DNA of 64,000 bases from Muraenolepis orangiensis (GCA_027704905.1 CM051006.1:3139376-3203375), one strand, 5' to 3'; counted from the stretch's first letter, positions 1 to 11,756 are shown. The notes: a model not told the origin generated them from the sequence alone. A program made the numbers and translations.

Positions 1-269
1 TCGTAGCGCTAAGTAAATGAAGGCAGTCAAAAGTAGATTTCATATTGTAGATATTGTTCTAGATATTGTTGCATATTGTTTGCCAACTTATTGTACTTTT
101 TCCCTTAAACTTTTGCCTGAATTATTGTACATCTACCTGAGCACTGGTTCAGTTATTGGAGACGTGTTAGAAATGAGTTGTTCTCTTACCTTCCTTTGTT
201 GAAACACAGTATTGTAAGTCGCTTTGGATAAAAGCGTCTGCTAAATGACTGTAATGTAATGTAATGTAA
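1..269 (+). mobile_element. L2/RSg-type LINE (or dependent SINE) 3' tail
   Basis: The core at 214-269 (gtaagtcgctttggataaaa, then gcgtctgctaaatga and tandem gtaat units) is the familiar 3' end shared by fish L2/RSg-1 LINEs and HpaI-type SINEs. Known family behaviour: this tail is the recognition site for the LINE reverse transcriptase, and the short terminal repeat is typical. The AT-rich stretch to its left resembles the 3' UTR of such LINEs, but I cannot place the 5' boundary. No coding part is visible. Confidence 0.75.
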
Positions 270-326
270 CTTAGAACCACGTTCACATTAATGCAGAAAT
301 CACAGTTTGTAAAATGAAAGAAAGAG

Positions 327-431
<105 letters not shown>

Positions 432-611
432 ATCACATACTAGCAAGGCTGTCTCCATTTGCAGCTCTCTGCCTGCCAGCTCCACCCATCCTGCCAATAA
501 ATCCTCACAATATCACAGGCCTTGAAACAAGCGGAATATCCTATCTCCTGAGGAGGAAGATCCATACATGGGCATAACTGATGTCAGCCAGATACTGCCA
601 GATACAGGTGA

Positions 612-832
612 GGCAACAGTCTGGCAGGACAGGAGATACAGGCAGACAACAGTTTAGCAGGACAGGAGGTACAGCTAGACAACAGGCTAGCAGGACAGGA
701 GATACAGGCAGACAACAGGCTAGCAGGACAGGAGATACAGGCAGACAACAGGCTAGCAGGACAGGAGATACAGGCAGACAACAGGCTAGCAGGACAGGAG
801 ATACAGGCAGACAACAGGCTAGCAGGACAAGC
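612..832. repeat. 33-bp minisatellite, about 6-7 copies
   Basis: Unit aggacaggagatacaggcag followed by acaacaggctagc. The later copies are identical and the first two carry substitutions. The 33-bp period keeps one frame open on each strand, which explains the apparent ORFs. Confidence 0.93.
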
Positions 833-993
833 ACGACCCCACTCCGGGGTCACAGCACGACCCCGCTCCTTCACACTGCAACGAGTGCCACTTGGTTTGA
901 TTTGAAAATGAGGACCGAAAACATAGAGGCTTTTCCAAGCAATTATTAGAGTCCATTCTAAGCAACAGCAGCATACTGTTTATGGGTACAGAC

Positions 994-1703
994 CAGTGGA
1001 GCCTTGTCCATTGAGGAAAGGGAGGACCATCCTCCCAAAAATTTCAGAGAAAAATGTACTTACTTACTAAAATACTGATAATATTACTATTTTTAACACT
1101 TCAAAGGCACTTCAGACAATCCTGTCCCCATGTCAAAGTACCAACAGTACCCCCTACATCAATTGAAAATGGGGAGGACGGAATGCCATCCTCCCCAAGC
1201 TCCCCATGAAGTCCATTAAAAAACTGCCAGACCCGAACGGCCGGTGAGTCCTGGTTTTTAACGTGAGTGGGTATGGCAGTAAGGGAGGACGATCCTCCCT
1301 TAGGGCGGGTCTAGACAGAGGCTCTGTAAACCAATCAGCAGAGCTCATTGCACTAGTGAATACCCAATCAGAGTTTTGATAATTCAGATTGAAACTTTTT
1401 AGTTACGAATTCAAAAAGTCGTAACTCAACGCCAATATATTCGTAACTCAACAAATATACTTAACACTTTTGGTACTAGCCATTGTGCAATTTCTATTCA
1501 GATTTTTATAATTTTCATCATTAATTGGGTAATTTCTAAATAGATCTTTTTCATTAAAAGGTTGCATTAAAACTTTTCCCCCTCAGATCATAATCGGTTT
1601 CGATTCAGATTTCTCTGCTAAAATGACCCACTAATACACTATTAAAATTGATAGTGAGGCACCTTCCTTCCTCCCCTTCTTTTACAACCACCAGCCGCCA
1701 CTG
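994..1703. mobile_element. Non-autonomous hAT transposon with perfect 8-bp TSD
   Basis: The element is 710 bp. It starts cagtggagccttgtcc and its other end, read inward on the opposite strand, is cagtggcggctggtgg, so the terminal inverted repeats share CAGTGG and part of the following bases. It is flanked by an exact 8-bp direct repeat, gtacagac, at 986-993 and 1704-1711. An 8-bp target duplication with CAGTGG ends points to the hAT superfamily. No transposase frame is present. Two internal blocks (about 1312-1375 and 1565-1645) recur in reverse orientation near 8.7-9.4 kb, so it belongs to a dispersed family. Confidence 0.85.
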
Positions 1704-1711
1704 GTACAGAC

Positions 1712-2390
1712 GACCATCAGCACCATAGATGGGTGCCATTGGAACTAGATGTACTGCAATACAACTTTATTTGTATGGCATATTTTGTACAAAAACATTT
1801 CAACACTTACTTTTCAATAGATGTCAATGATAAATTAGTGTATGAAACAAGGACATAATAATTCATTAATATCTCAAATTGGACAGTACTATTTGAATGT
1901 GGTTTGAATGGTGATGCAATAAGAGAAAAGAGATGACAATACAAGATACACAATACAAACTCTACCGGAACTTTAAATATTCACCCTCCACCATATGAAA
2001 AGCACACATTCTATCACACACAAGAACTGAGCCTTAAACCTTTGTGTGGTCTTATTCAATCAATGCTCAGTGGACACAATCATGTTCTGTTGGGGATGAT
2101 CATAAAACCAGGACCACAAGGCAGGGCTGTGACATTTCATCCCGGCCCGACCGTGCTCCCCGGGCCGCTCCGTGTTCTCCTGGAGGCTGAGGTTGGCCTG
2201 CAGCCCGTTGGGTTCTGACAGATTCTATACATCATCAGCAGCAGCAGCACAACCACATCTTATGCTATTTATACATACGGGGGTGAGGGAACAAGCAGAA
2301 CTCATCGCTTCCCAGCCGGTATTTCATCATACATGGTTCTGTACATGCATGTGTCATGGAGTCTATTCACAGCTGTGACAACAGAAGCAC
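1712..2390. other. No recognised feature
   Basis: Mostly AT-rich single-copy-looking DNA. A short GC-rich patch near 2140-2210 (cccggcccgaccgtgctccc) has no coding signature I can support. Confidence 0.5.
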
Positions 2391-2568
2391 ATCAAGTCAA
2401 GTCAAGTCAAGTTTATTGTCACTTCACAGTTTACACAAGTATAAAGCAGTGAGTGAAAATGTTATGTGCAATACCCGACGACAGACAGCAGTTAGAAAAA
2501 TAGGATAAAAATAGATAAAAATAGAATAAAACAGATCAAATAAAATAGAGGCCATCGCGGCCAGCCTA
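2391..2568 (-). mobile_element. 3' UTR fragment of the same LINE family as 24.4-26.8 kb
   Basis: Begins with tandem tcaag units (reverse of CTTGA), then gtttattgtcacttcacag and cccgacgacagacagcag. These match, in reverse, the 3' UTR and tail of the LINE ending at 26835. Only the UTR is retained, so it is a severely 5'-truncated insertion on the minus strand. Confidence 0.85.
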
Positions 2569-3504
2569 ACGAGCAGCCTTAGAAGCGACTGTGTGTAAAT
2601 GCAGTTTCTTTAGCGCAGTGTTCCTGTCATTCCTCTCTTAGTTCCCAGTCTCCTCCTGGCAGTGGAACCAGCCCTAGTCACTTCCACACACCTTCCTCAA
2701 TGGGATTATCAGCCCATGGACCGTGGGGTCTGATGATGTTGTTGGTGTGTCGGTGTCAAAGTCATACTCTGTACAGTCATGCTGAATCGTCTTACTTGGC
2801 AGATATTTAATCCAATAGTCTGCATCTGCAATGTCTGCAGCTTGTATAAATACAGAGAGTCGTGACTCCGGGAGCTGCCAAACTGTTCTCTCCCTAATAG
2901 AAATCCACTGGAAGGCCCATTAGCCTAAACTCAGTTAGCCCTTTAGCTCTCAGCGGCTTCTGGCTTTTACAAAACGCTTTTTGAATTCCATCTGAAGCTT
3001 GGTGTGGCTCCATCTGGGCTACCTGCTAGTTTACATTCTGATTAGTGGTTTATTTGTCACATGTATAAGGTACAGTGAACATTGTATAGTGAAATGTTAT
3101 CACCAGCTCGGAAGATGTGCAAACGTCACAGAATTACAAGAATTCCGAATTAGAATTTTTTTAAATTTACAACAATGGTTTACGCACATTACATATGTTA
3201 ATAATTAACAGTGTGTGTGTGTGTGTGGGGGGGGGGTTATAGAAAATATGAATACAATGTGTATCATATTATGGTAAGTCTGTATCTGTGTGCTGTTTCA
3301 GCAAGGCAGTCCTCTGGTGTCTCCAGACCCTTGAACGTTAAAAGTGTCAGAGGGAAGGAGACGGCCGTTTAGCCCCAGATCAATAGCTGTGGCTTCACAC
3401 TGAGTTTGTGTCACACTGAGCCTCTGATCCATTAAGAGGAGGACAATGTACTCAGAGTACTCAGAGTACTCAGAGTACTCTGAGTACTCAGAGTATCTGA
3501 GTTT
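2569..3504. other. No gene; short simple repeats
   Basis: Contains a (GT)n tract ending in a G-run (about 3209-3237) and a short tandem of agtactcag units at about 3448-3500, whose units are partly self-complementary. Nothing else recognised. Confidence 0.5.
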
Positions 3505-3835
3505 GTATCATAATGATGAATGACTTAAAGTGCTCTTATTGTACCATAATTATGAATGACTTACAGTGTTCCTCTTGTACCATAATGATGAATGACTTAA
3601 AGTGCTCCTATTGTACCATAATTATAAATGACTTAAAGTGCTCCTGTTGTACCATAATGATGAATGACTTAATGTGCTCCTGTTGTACCATAATTATGAA
3701 TGACTTAAAGTGCTCCTGTTGTACCATAATTATAAATGACTTAAAGTGCTCCTGTTGTACCATAATGATGAATGACTTAAAGTGCTCCTCTTGTACCATA
3801 ATGATGAATGACTTAAAGTGCTCCTGTTGTTCCAG
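3505..3835. repeat. 36-bp minisatellite, about 9 copies
   Basis: Unit ataatgatgaatgacttaaa followed by gtgctcctgttgtacc. Units vary at a few sites (gatg/tatg/tata, cctgt/cctct/cctat). Because 36 is a multiple of 3, both strands stay open (MMNDLKCSxCTI-type repeat on plus). I treat the frames as by-products. Confidence 0.93.
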
Positions 3836-4422
3836 CATGGTGTCATGTGTGTTGAGCCCTTAATGAGTCGAATACTATAATGACTATATTTTATTATAAA
3901 CTATAATAATTGTGTATTACGTCAATACACAATACACAATATTCATTGGTGACATCACAATATGGGAGGGTCCAAGGGGCTGGAAGGAGCTGATTGGTGG
4001 ACTGTATGGTGCGGTGAGGAGTCCATCTGTCCAGTGAACGTCTCAATGGACGCTTGTGAATCCACATATTTAGTTAAAGTAATTCACTTGTTTCCATACA
4101 GGATGGTCCTCAGCAGGCGAAGCCACAACTTTAAAGAAGTATCTTTAGGTGACTCTCCGACTCCCCATAGAGAACAGGAGTCCACTGCGCTTGCTAACCG
4201 TTAGAAACACACGGCCATTCAGCCAATGAAGGACACCCTAATGGCCCATTAAAAGACACTGTTAAGGAAATTTAAACGCGCTAACTACTGCTAATTAGGT
4301 TTACTCTCATTCCATCTCAAGCCTTAAAACATGCATATTAATAACTAGTCCAATAGGACATTACATGAAGAACAAGCACCCTCTTACAGCTGCACATTAT
4401 CAGCGGCAAGAGTAGTAGGTTT
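3836..4422. other. No recognised feature
   Basis: AT-rich unique-looking sequence, with no coding or RNA signal seen. Confidence 0.45.
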
Positions 4423-4748
<326 letters not shown>

Positions 4749-4807
4749 ATGTATGCATACCTCTGTGTGGATGTACATGCCTGTGCTTGTGTATGAGTGC
4801 CTGTGTG

Positions 4808-5232
4808 TGGTGGAATGAACTCCCGTCTCATGTCAGGACGGCAGAGTCCCTCGCCAGCTTCCGCAAGAGACTCAAGACCCACCTGTTCAGAGTCCACCTG
4901 GACTCTCCTTGAACCCTCCTTCTCCTTTGTGAACCCCTAACTTGCTTAAGTCCTGACATTAATAGCTCTTAGCATGTTGTATATTCTAGCAAGTGTATAT
5001 CCTTAATGTTGATAACACGCTCTTATCACAGCTACTTAAGCAGGTGACCTGGCAGTACCACATAGTGTTATTCATCCTGTTAATATGAATGCTTGTGAAC
5101 TGCTCTATTTTTATGTTTGCGTACCTCAGTGTTATGCTATTGTCTGCTTCAACAAATGTACTCCTTGTAAGTCACTTTGGATAAAAGCGTCTGCCAAATG
5201 TCCTAAATGTAAATGTAAATGTAAATGTTAAT
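4808..5232 (+). mobile_element. 5'-truncated L2-type LINE, ORF2 C-terminus plus 3' UTR
   Basis: The frame at 4811-4912 reads WNELPSHVRTAESLASFRKR and then LKTHLFR, which is the conserved C-terminal end of L2-clade ORF2. The stop is at 4910-4912. A UTR follows and ends in gtaagtcactttggataaaa and tandem aaatgta units, the L2/RSg tail also seen at 214-269. The 5' end is lost and abuts the (GT)n array. The catalytic reverse transcriptase is absent, so it is dead. Confidence 0.88.
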
Positions 5233-6419
5233 GGTATGCACGTGTGTGGTGTGTGTGCGTGTGCACAAACGTGTGCGTTCAGCACCGTGCAAACCTAAGA
5301 ATTGACCATGTCAATTCAGATCAGGTTTATTTAAGTGGAAATGTGTGCTACTAAAAAAAGGTGAATAGAGATAGACGGAGACGGGTGGCTGGACAGACAG
5401 AAGGACAGATTGAGAGACAGACAGATGAATGGATGGGTAACAGATAGGGACGGTTGACAGACAGACAGGTAAACAAACAGACCTTTGGATGGATGGACAG
5501 ACACATGGACGTGTAAAAAGTTACTACAGCCACGCATCTCTTTACCTGCCCCTTACCATAGACACTTCTAGAACACTGGATAAACTACACTCAGGTTGGG
5601 TCTTTTTTAGAAAAGACTAAACACATACATTTTGTTCAGCTTTGTTAGAAGTTTGTTTGCTTGTTTGCTTTGTCTGAGTTATTGTGTTCTGTACACAATC
5701 TACCTCTCTAGATGTATCTACCGTTAAAAAATAAATAATAATATATAATATAATAAAATAAAAAACTTGAGTTGTCCTGTCCGGTCTTAATGAAGTACAT
5801 GTTATCTTCTCTCTTAGAATCAGCTTTTGTTGGTATAAACACGTGTTTGTTGTTCTTGATGTGAGAGCTTTGGCCCTTGATAAGAGCGTTTGTACAACAT
5901 ACTAGGCGGTGGTTCCGGTTGGTTCCGAGCCACACGTTGCTCTGCAGCACTGACCCATCACCACGTCCAGGTCTCTGGTTCTGTCTGTGTTGGTGAGCTG
6001 TAGCTCCTGTGTTCTGTGAGTACTCTGTGGTACAGTCCACCCCGGCTGCTAAAGTCCACATCAACTGGCTGTTTTATGGCGAGTGAGGAAGCAGTAGCAG
6101 CTGGTGATTGTTGATGAGGGGAAGGACCTGGATACTTTCACCGTTTATTACAACTCCTGCTGTAAAGCCATGCATTGATATATGCTCTCCAATATAAAGT
6201 CTTATTTTATTAACGTATGGAGATATGGGGGCAGACTCACACCACTATGGGAGGAGGTTGATTACGTGGGTGGAGGGTAGATGGTTGTTGTTTCTATGGA
6301 CGTGTTTAAGTGGAAAGAATAGTTTGTTGAATTTAATTCATAATGCAAAGGTCTCCTTTGGTTAGGAAGTACCGCAGACAGCATGGGGCAGTAGCCAATA
6401 CATATCTCTCAAGATTCAC
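5233..6419. other. No gene; degenerate GACA/GATG tract
   Basis: About 5362-5515 is a degenerate run of gaca, gatg and gaca-like tetranucleotides. The region 5730-6100 contains a minus-strand open frame of about 118 codons with no family I recognise; I do not call it a gene. The rest has nothing identifiable. Confidence 0.45.
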
Positions 6420-6545
6420 AATAAAAATAATAATAAAAAATAACAATATAGTGACTGATGGATGTGTAGAATTGTGAACAAAAACATTGAAAAGCATTTT
6501 TAATTGCCAGTAGTGCAGTAGCATCATTACTACAGTGCGTTACAG
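6420..6545 (+). repeat. Dispersed repeat shared with 9.0-9.15 kb
   Basis: The segment containing gtgactgatggatg, then aaaagcattt and ccagtagtgcagtagcatca, is matched by a similar ordered set of blocks at about 9050-9150. There it leads into a LINE tail (ccctcgggataaataaa). I infer that both are pieces of a LINE 3' UTR subfamily. Confidence 0.55.
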
Positions 6546-6835
6546 TGCAATACAGGGCAGTAACTGGAATGAGTCCATAAAGTCCAGCAAAAGCATGACA
6601 GTGTAATGTAAGTTACTCTACTACTGTATCCATAGCTGTAATGAGAAAGTGTCAACGTGTACATTGCTGGGGTCAAGGAATCCATTTAATAAAGGTGTTC
6701 CAGAGTTAGAAAAGCAATGTTTTCCCCTGACAATCAGACAATCAGGGTTCAAATATCCACATTACATAAAGGACACGTGCTTTCAAAGGTCCACCCACAG
6801 AAATAACAAAGAACTTTAGATTCACTTCACTAGTG

Positions 6836-7139
6836 ATCGTGACGAACATCACTATAGTGACTCACATTACTATAGTGACTATCATCACTATAGTGACTGA
6901 CATCACTATAGTGACGAACATTACTATTGTGACGAACATCACTATAGTGACGAACATCACTATAGTGACGAACATCACTATAGTGACGAACATTACTATT
7001 GTGACTGACATCACTATCCTGACTAACATCACTATAGTGACGAACATCACAATAGTGACTCACATCACTATCGTGACTCACATCACTATAGTGACTCACA
7101 TCACAATAGTGACTCACATCACAATAGTGACTCACATCA
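6836..7139. repeat. 18-bp minisatellite, left block
   Basis: Unit catcactatagtgactca with variants (gacgaa instead of gactca; acaatag or actattg instead of actatag). Each typical unit holds the 10-bp palindrome cactatagtg. It is more diverged than the right block at 7291-7692, from which a LINE insertion separates it. Confidence 0.95.
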
Positions 7140-7290
7140 ATACATTTAGATTTAATTTAGAGTTCATTTAGTTATATCTTGTTTATACTAGTTTTGTTTT
7201 GTTTTGCATTTATTCCCCCTGTGTCAACTGTTGCACCTTAATTTCCCTCGGGATAAATAAAGTAATCTGAATCTGAATCTGAATCTGAAT
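7140..7290 (+). mobile_element. LINE 3' end inserted within the 18-bp minisatellite
   Basis: The segment starts atacatttagattt, contains caccttaatttccctcggga then taaataaag, and ends in tandem ctgaat units. In reverse it aligns with 17230-17440 over its whole length, identifying it as a severely 5'-truncated LINE. The 18-bp array stops at cacatca on the left and resumes at cactatagtg on the right, so no repeat unit was lost. At most a 2-4 bp target duplication is visible. Confidence 0.82.
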
Positions 7291-7692
7291 CACTATAGTG
7301 ACTCACATCACAATAGTGACTCACATCACTATAGTGACTCACATCACAATAGTGACTCACATCACTATAGTGACTCACATCACAATAGTGACTCACATCA
7401 CTATAGTGACTCACATCACTATAGTGACTCACATCACAATAGTGACTCACATCACTATAGTGACTCACATCACTATAGTGACTCACATCACTGTAGTGAC
7501 TCACATCACTGTAGTGACTCACATCACTATAGTGACTCACATCACTATAGTGACTCACATCACTGTAGTGACTCACATCACTGTAGTGACTCACATCACT
7601 ATAGTGACTCACATCACTATAGTGACTCACATCACTGTAGTGACTCACATCACTGTAGTGACTCACATCACTATAGTGACTCACATCACTAT
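7291..7692. repeat. 18-bp minisatellite, right block, about 22 copies
   Basis: Unit cactatagtgactcacat with only actata/acaata/actgta variation. Every unit contains TGACTCA, the AP-1 consensus, and most contain the palindrome cactatagtg. The long frames on both strands are repeat by-products. Confidence 0.96.
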
Positions 7693-8714
7693 CACTCCTG
7701 CTGACAATTGGTTCCATGATGCATGTTTCCCTTCCGATTGAGTGAAGGCGGATGGGGAGAACTTCCATGTGAGAATTCCGCCTCATGGACCAGAATGAAC
7801 AGTCAGCAAAAGCTGGGTCCCTATTGCTTGTCCTGCTAGTCAGACATGCAGGATGACAAACAGCCTCTCAGCACCCAGTAGGTTCTTGTCACCACCTGAG
7901 GATTCTTTCACTTTTCAATCCAAGCCGAGGAGGACAGCCCTCAGTTCCTGTTTGTTGACCAAACTACACCTGCGTTCAGCAGCTAGCTAGCGATGAGCTA
8001 AGATGAGATGACGGAAAACAAGCGTTGCTGGATAGTTGATTGGTAGATTACAGACCTAACGATGATGACAACAGCACAACACTGCAGGAAGGGAGGGGGG
8101 GAGGAGATTAAACAAGAAAACAAAAGCTTCTTTCAATGGGAATACGACGAGACGTACATCAAATATGGCTTCATGGTAACCGGTGATTCCAGTGCTCCAA
8201 ACCCCCTCCCTGTGTGTGAGATGTGGACACAAGCTGTCTAACGAGGCCATGAAGCCCTCTGAACTGCTGCAGCATCTTTCAGTTCCAGCTCCCGCACTTA
8301 GAGACACACTGAAAGGGACTGACTAAAAGGGGCGAGCGAGCAGGACAGAAGCAGGGGCTCCGAGCCACCCTCTCTATAAATAGGGCTGCTCTGAGGGCCG
8401 CGTATATATTAATATAATGAATATATATATATATAATATATGTATAATCAAGCTAATTATATTACTAAGGCTAACAAGCCTTTCACTTTTGGTGAGGAAT
8501 TAATACTGGCTGCTGCCAAGGACCTGTGAACTGGGAGAAGCTGCAGCTACCAAGATGAGAGAAGTTTCCTGTTCCTATTGAACCATATTTTCAATATCAA
8601 ACCCGTCTGCAGTGCAAACAAGGTGGAGGACCTCTGGGCTGTAGGACACATGGCATGTATGGAAGTGGCTGCACCGCTAATAAAATATATGATCGTTTTT
8701 AAAGGAAGGAATAT
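7693..8714. other. No recognised feature
   Basis: Unique-looking DNA with a short (TA)n stretch near 8405-8445. No supported coding region or RNA. Confidence 0.45.
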
Positions 8715-9447
8715 GAAGGTGTATTAGTGGGTCATTTTAGCAGACAAGCCAAGCAGAATAGAAACCGATTGTGATCTGAGTGGAAGAAGCATTTTTTCAA
8801 TTAAAATTAAGTGATTACTCGATTAATAAAAACAATCCGGAAAATTAATATGGCGGGTTCTGTGGCCAAACTAACCTAACAGAATTGAAATTGAGTGAGA
8901 TTTTAGGGAGAAGCGTTTTTTGTGTAAAGTATATTTCCGTGTATTAAAACCAGTAATGCACGTAACTCACTTAAATTGTCTAATCGGGAGCCAAAAAAAC
9001 AATACCTTACTATAAAATACTATACACAATAAAAATGAACATAAAAGTGACTGATGGATGCGATGTACATGTGTTGATTTGTGCAAAAAGCATTTAGAGC
9101 ATTTTAAAGGGCCAGTAGTGCAGCAGCATCATGAATACAGTTCAGTACAGTTCACCTTAATTTCCCTCGGGATAAATAAATTTATCTTGAATCTTGAATC
9201 TTGAATCAGTACAGTGGTCACAGTGAGCCATGCTTTCTGTTTACGTTTGGCGTCATGCACCTGGAATGCTTTGAGGTCGGAAAAAAAGTTGACAGTCTAA
9301 AATATTCGACTCACAAGTTGTCTGGAACAAGGAATTAATGAATGACGCAAGATAGATCCTTGCATGATGAAAACCCGCCCCCCAAAACTGTGATTGGGTA
9401 TTCACCAGCGCAGTGAGCTCTGCTGATTCGTTCACAGAGCCTCTGGC
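8715..9447. mobile_element. Decayed hAT relative of 994-1703, reverse orientation
   Basis: Two blocks align in reverse with the hAT at 994-1703: 8715-8790 (tgtattagtgggtcatttta and following) with about 1565-1645, and 9384-9445 (gattgggtattcac and gagctctgctgatt) with about 1312-1375. Their order is conserved. The middle is diverged and interrupted by LINE 3' UTR-like sequence. I cannot find intact termini or a TSD, so boundaries are approximate. Confidence 0.6.
9020..9206 (+). mobile_element. LINE 3' end inside the decayed hAT
   Basis: Ends with caccttaatttccctcggga then taaataaatt and three gaatctt units, the same terminal motif as at 7140-7290 and 17230 (reverse). The upstream part shares blocks with 6420-6545. 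It lies between the two hAT homology blocks, which implies insertion into the hAT copy. Confidence 0.7.
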
Positions 9448-9550
9448 TAGACACACACACACACACACACAAGCAGCATTGGGCAGCATAGAGCAGTTTC
9501 CGGTGGTTCTGTTTCATTTGTTGTACACAGGGTCCATGGGTGAGACCTAA

Positions 9551-9655
<105 letters not shown>

Positions 9656-9866
9656 CTCCCTTCCTCCACTTCACCCAAAACCACTTAGTACTGAGACCCG
9701 GCGAACAGTCAAATGAAAGAGTTAAGAACTCCAAACAAAGCCATGCCAGGGCTTCACCGTGACCCGGTTAGAACAGCCGTCCTCCAACCACGGCTGTGGG
9801 TCAGAACCGCTCCCAGACAACATCTCTGCTGTGCTTCAACTTGGGATGGTGGTCTGTGCGCTGTAG

Positions 9867-10022
9867 TGTGTGTGTATGTATGTGTGTGTGTGTGTGTGTT
9901 TGTGTGTGTGTGTTGTGTGTGTGTGTGTGTGTGCGTGTTTGTGTGTGCATGTTTATGTGTGTGTGTGTGTGTTTGTGTGTGTGTGTTGTGTGTGTGTGTG
10001 TTTGTGTGTGCATGTTTATGTG

Positions 10023-10099
<77 letters not shown>

Positions 10100-10135
10100 T
10101 GTGTGCATGTTTATGTGTGTGTGTGTGTGTGTGTT
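9867..10135. repeat. Compound (GT)n with repeated interruption module
   Basis: GT units interspersed with a recurring module, gtttgtgtgtgcatgtttat, seen three times, so a higher-order repeat of roughly 60-90 bp overlies the dinucleotide array. Confidence 0.95.
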
Positions 10136-11021
10136 AGTACCATTGCTTGATCTAATATGAAACATATATTCTTTGGCAGGGCTTCTAATAAATCAATAAC
10201 GCAGAGATATTCTTCCTGCTCCTAAAGGATTAATATTCCAGCTGAGCTCGGTAATTATCCAAGGAGAATCTGGCTGACTGGTCTCCTCTCATCCCCCCTC
10301 TCATCTTCTCATTGGGTTCCTCTCTCTCTCTCTCTCTCTCTCTCCACTGAAGGTTTCGAGGGCCGGAAAAAAAAATTTACGCTAAGAAAGTCAAGAGGGG
10401 CGGTGAACAAAGCACGGCGGTCCAACAGGAGTCACACGCCGGATCTCAGACGACCCGAGGTGACGGCACCGCATCCCCCGCTTCCTATCCCGCCGCCTGA
10501 AGGGCCGGAGAAAGGTCCAGTGTTACTGAGAACAGATCAGCGCCCTGGACCGTCGAGGGCGTCACGTCTCAGTTTGGAGTGAAAGGCTTCACCGTCTCGC
10601 TCCGTCGGTGGGGAGGTCATTCGTTAAAATCGTTTCGCACTTTGTACAATCTCATGGTACAATTCAAATGGCGAAATGAAGACGAGACGAGGGCTGTTGA
10701 ACAAATAGAAATGTGCAGATACAATAGAATATAATCTGTTTCTGACAATCGTCAAGAAATTCACCAACTGGGGGGCAAAGAATTGCTGGGAAGAATATCC
10801 TTCAACCAAAGTATTCCCGATGACTTTGACCCTTAGACTGAATGAGAGCGTACGTTTGGATTGACAATTTGATCAACCAATCATATAGTGATTTGTAGCC
10901 AATGGGTGTATTCTTTCAGATTTCCCCACAGCTCAATAGGGAGCTAGAAGGTAAACTTGCTGGAGCGAGAGTGGATCTAGCGTAGTGCTACGTTTTTTCT
11001 ACGTAGTTTTTTTACGTCAAA
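10136..11021. other. No gene; GC-rich patch and possible transposon 5' flank
   Basis: A short (CT)n is at 10320-10343. About 10380-10600 is GC-rich without a recognisable protein. The last about 150 bp before 11022 has two CCAAT boxes (accaatcat, gccaatggg) and could be the 5' UTR or promoter of the hAT-type ORF that follows; this is inference. Confidence 0.4.
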
Positions 11022-11258
11022 ATGGCAACAGGCGAAGATGATGTCCTTGTGGATTTATTGTCGGAACCATTTTCAAGACTCAATGTAAAGATGGACATTA
11101 TTAAAAAAGGCCATCCAACGCCTGACAATCTTGAGCTGAATCAAGTTGTTTTAGGCTATGTTCGCCATTTTCAAACTAGCAACTGGGAAAGATACCCGTG
11201 GCTAACGGGTATCTTTCCAGGAGGATGGATTTGGTCTTTAAGTGAACATCATTGGTGA
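11022..11258 (+). pseudogene. hAT/ZMYM-like transposase N-terminal remnant
   Basis: The frame encodes 78 residues starting MATGEDDVLVDLLSEPFSRL and containing GHPTPDN, VRHFQTSNWERYPWLTG. From memory of the family, the order 'L..PF..L...K..IIK.GRPTP....L.Q....FVRHFQ..NYERYPWLTG' is the conserved start of hAT-like transposases with a TTF-type zinc finger (ZMYM1-like proteins). The start is a good one: A at -3 and G at +4. In intact relatives the zinc-finger cysteines and the RNase H-like hAT catalytic domain follow. Here the reading breaks off just after YPWLTG at a perfect 14-bp inverted repeat (11186-11218), and a Gypsy LTR lies six bases beyond the frame. Only a fragment survives and no activity is expected. 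A domesticated short protein is possible but unsupported. Confidence 0.6.
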
Positions 11259-11263
11259 GTGAG

Positions 11264-11756
11264 TGTCACAAAGGTGTGTGGTGAGGTTGGACCCAGAACG
11301 CAGGCGGAGACCAGAAAAGGGAGAACAATCGATTGTTATCTCCAGGACAGACGAGGGATCTGGGACCGGGAGGTCGAGGTGCGTCGAGCCGACAGGTAGC
11401 AGACGTAGGGATAGTTGGGACAGGCGATGGGTTGGGTTACCGGGAAGTCAAGGTGCGTTGAGGTGCGTCGATCGTCTGGACCGACGAGGGGCTGGAACAG
11501 CAGACGAGCGGGCTATCTCTCTGATAGTCCGTAACAGGGTGATCAAAAGCCAGGGATGAATGTCACCTGGGGACTGGTAGCGTACTGGTTACACATAGTC
11601 CGAACAAGCGACGTCTCTCACTGACGCCGCGGTATAAATAGCCCCCAGGTGAGATCAATGGCAATTAGCCACGGTAATGTTTGGCAGGTGCATGTGTGTG
11701 CGCCTCTAGCGCACGCGGCCTGGCCACGCCCCCTGTCAACCACCGTAACCGTGACA
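11264..11756 (-). mobile_element. Solo Ty3/Gypsy LTR with 5-bp TSD
   Basis: The 493-bp unit begins tgtcac and ends gtgaca, bounded by direct repeats gtgag at 11259-11263 and 11757-11761. Read on the minus strand it looks like a fish Gypsy LTR: TGTCACGG start, a TATTTATA box about 130 bp in, and an end containing ctgggtccaacctc. No internal region is present, so it is a solo LTR, presumably left by LTR-LTR recombination. Orientation is inferred from resemblance to the LTRs at 31234 and 59788. Confidence 0.82.

Noticed and set aside
3513..3863. 116-codon plus-strand ORF of MMNDLKCS repeats
   Set aside because: Period 36 bp keeps any stop-free frame open on both strands. No non-repeat coding flank, codon bias or family.
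5708..6064. 118-codon minus-strand ORF as a host gene
   Set aside because: No recognised domain, ends in AT-rich low complexity, and no splice or start evidence.
7291..7692. Resemblance of actcac..actatag to a phage T7 promoter
   Set aside because: The required contiguous promoter is not formed in any unit; a chance similarity in an animal genome.
6836..7692. CRISPR-like array
   Set aside because: Units are contiguous 18-bp tandem copies with no unique spacers, in a eukaryotic context.
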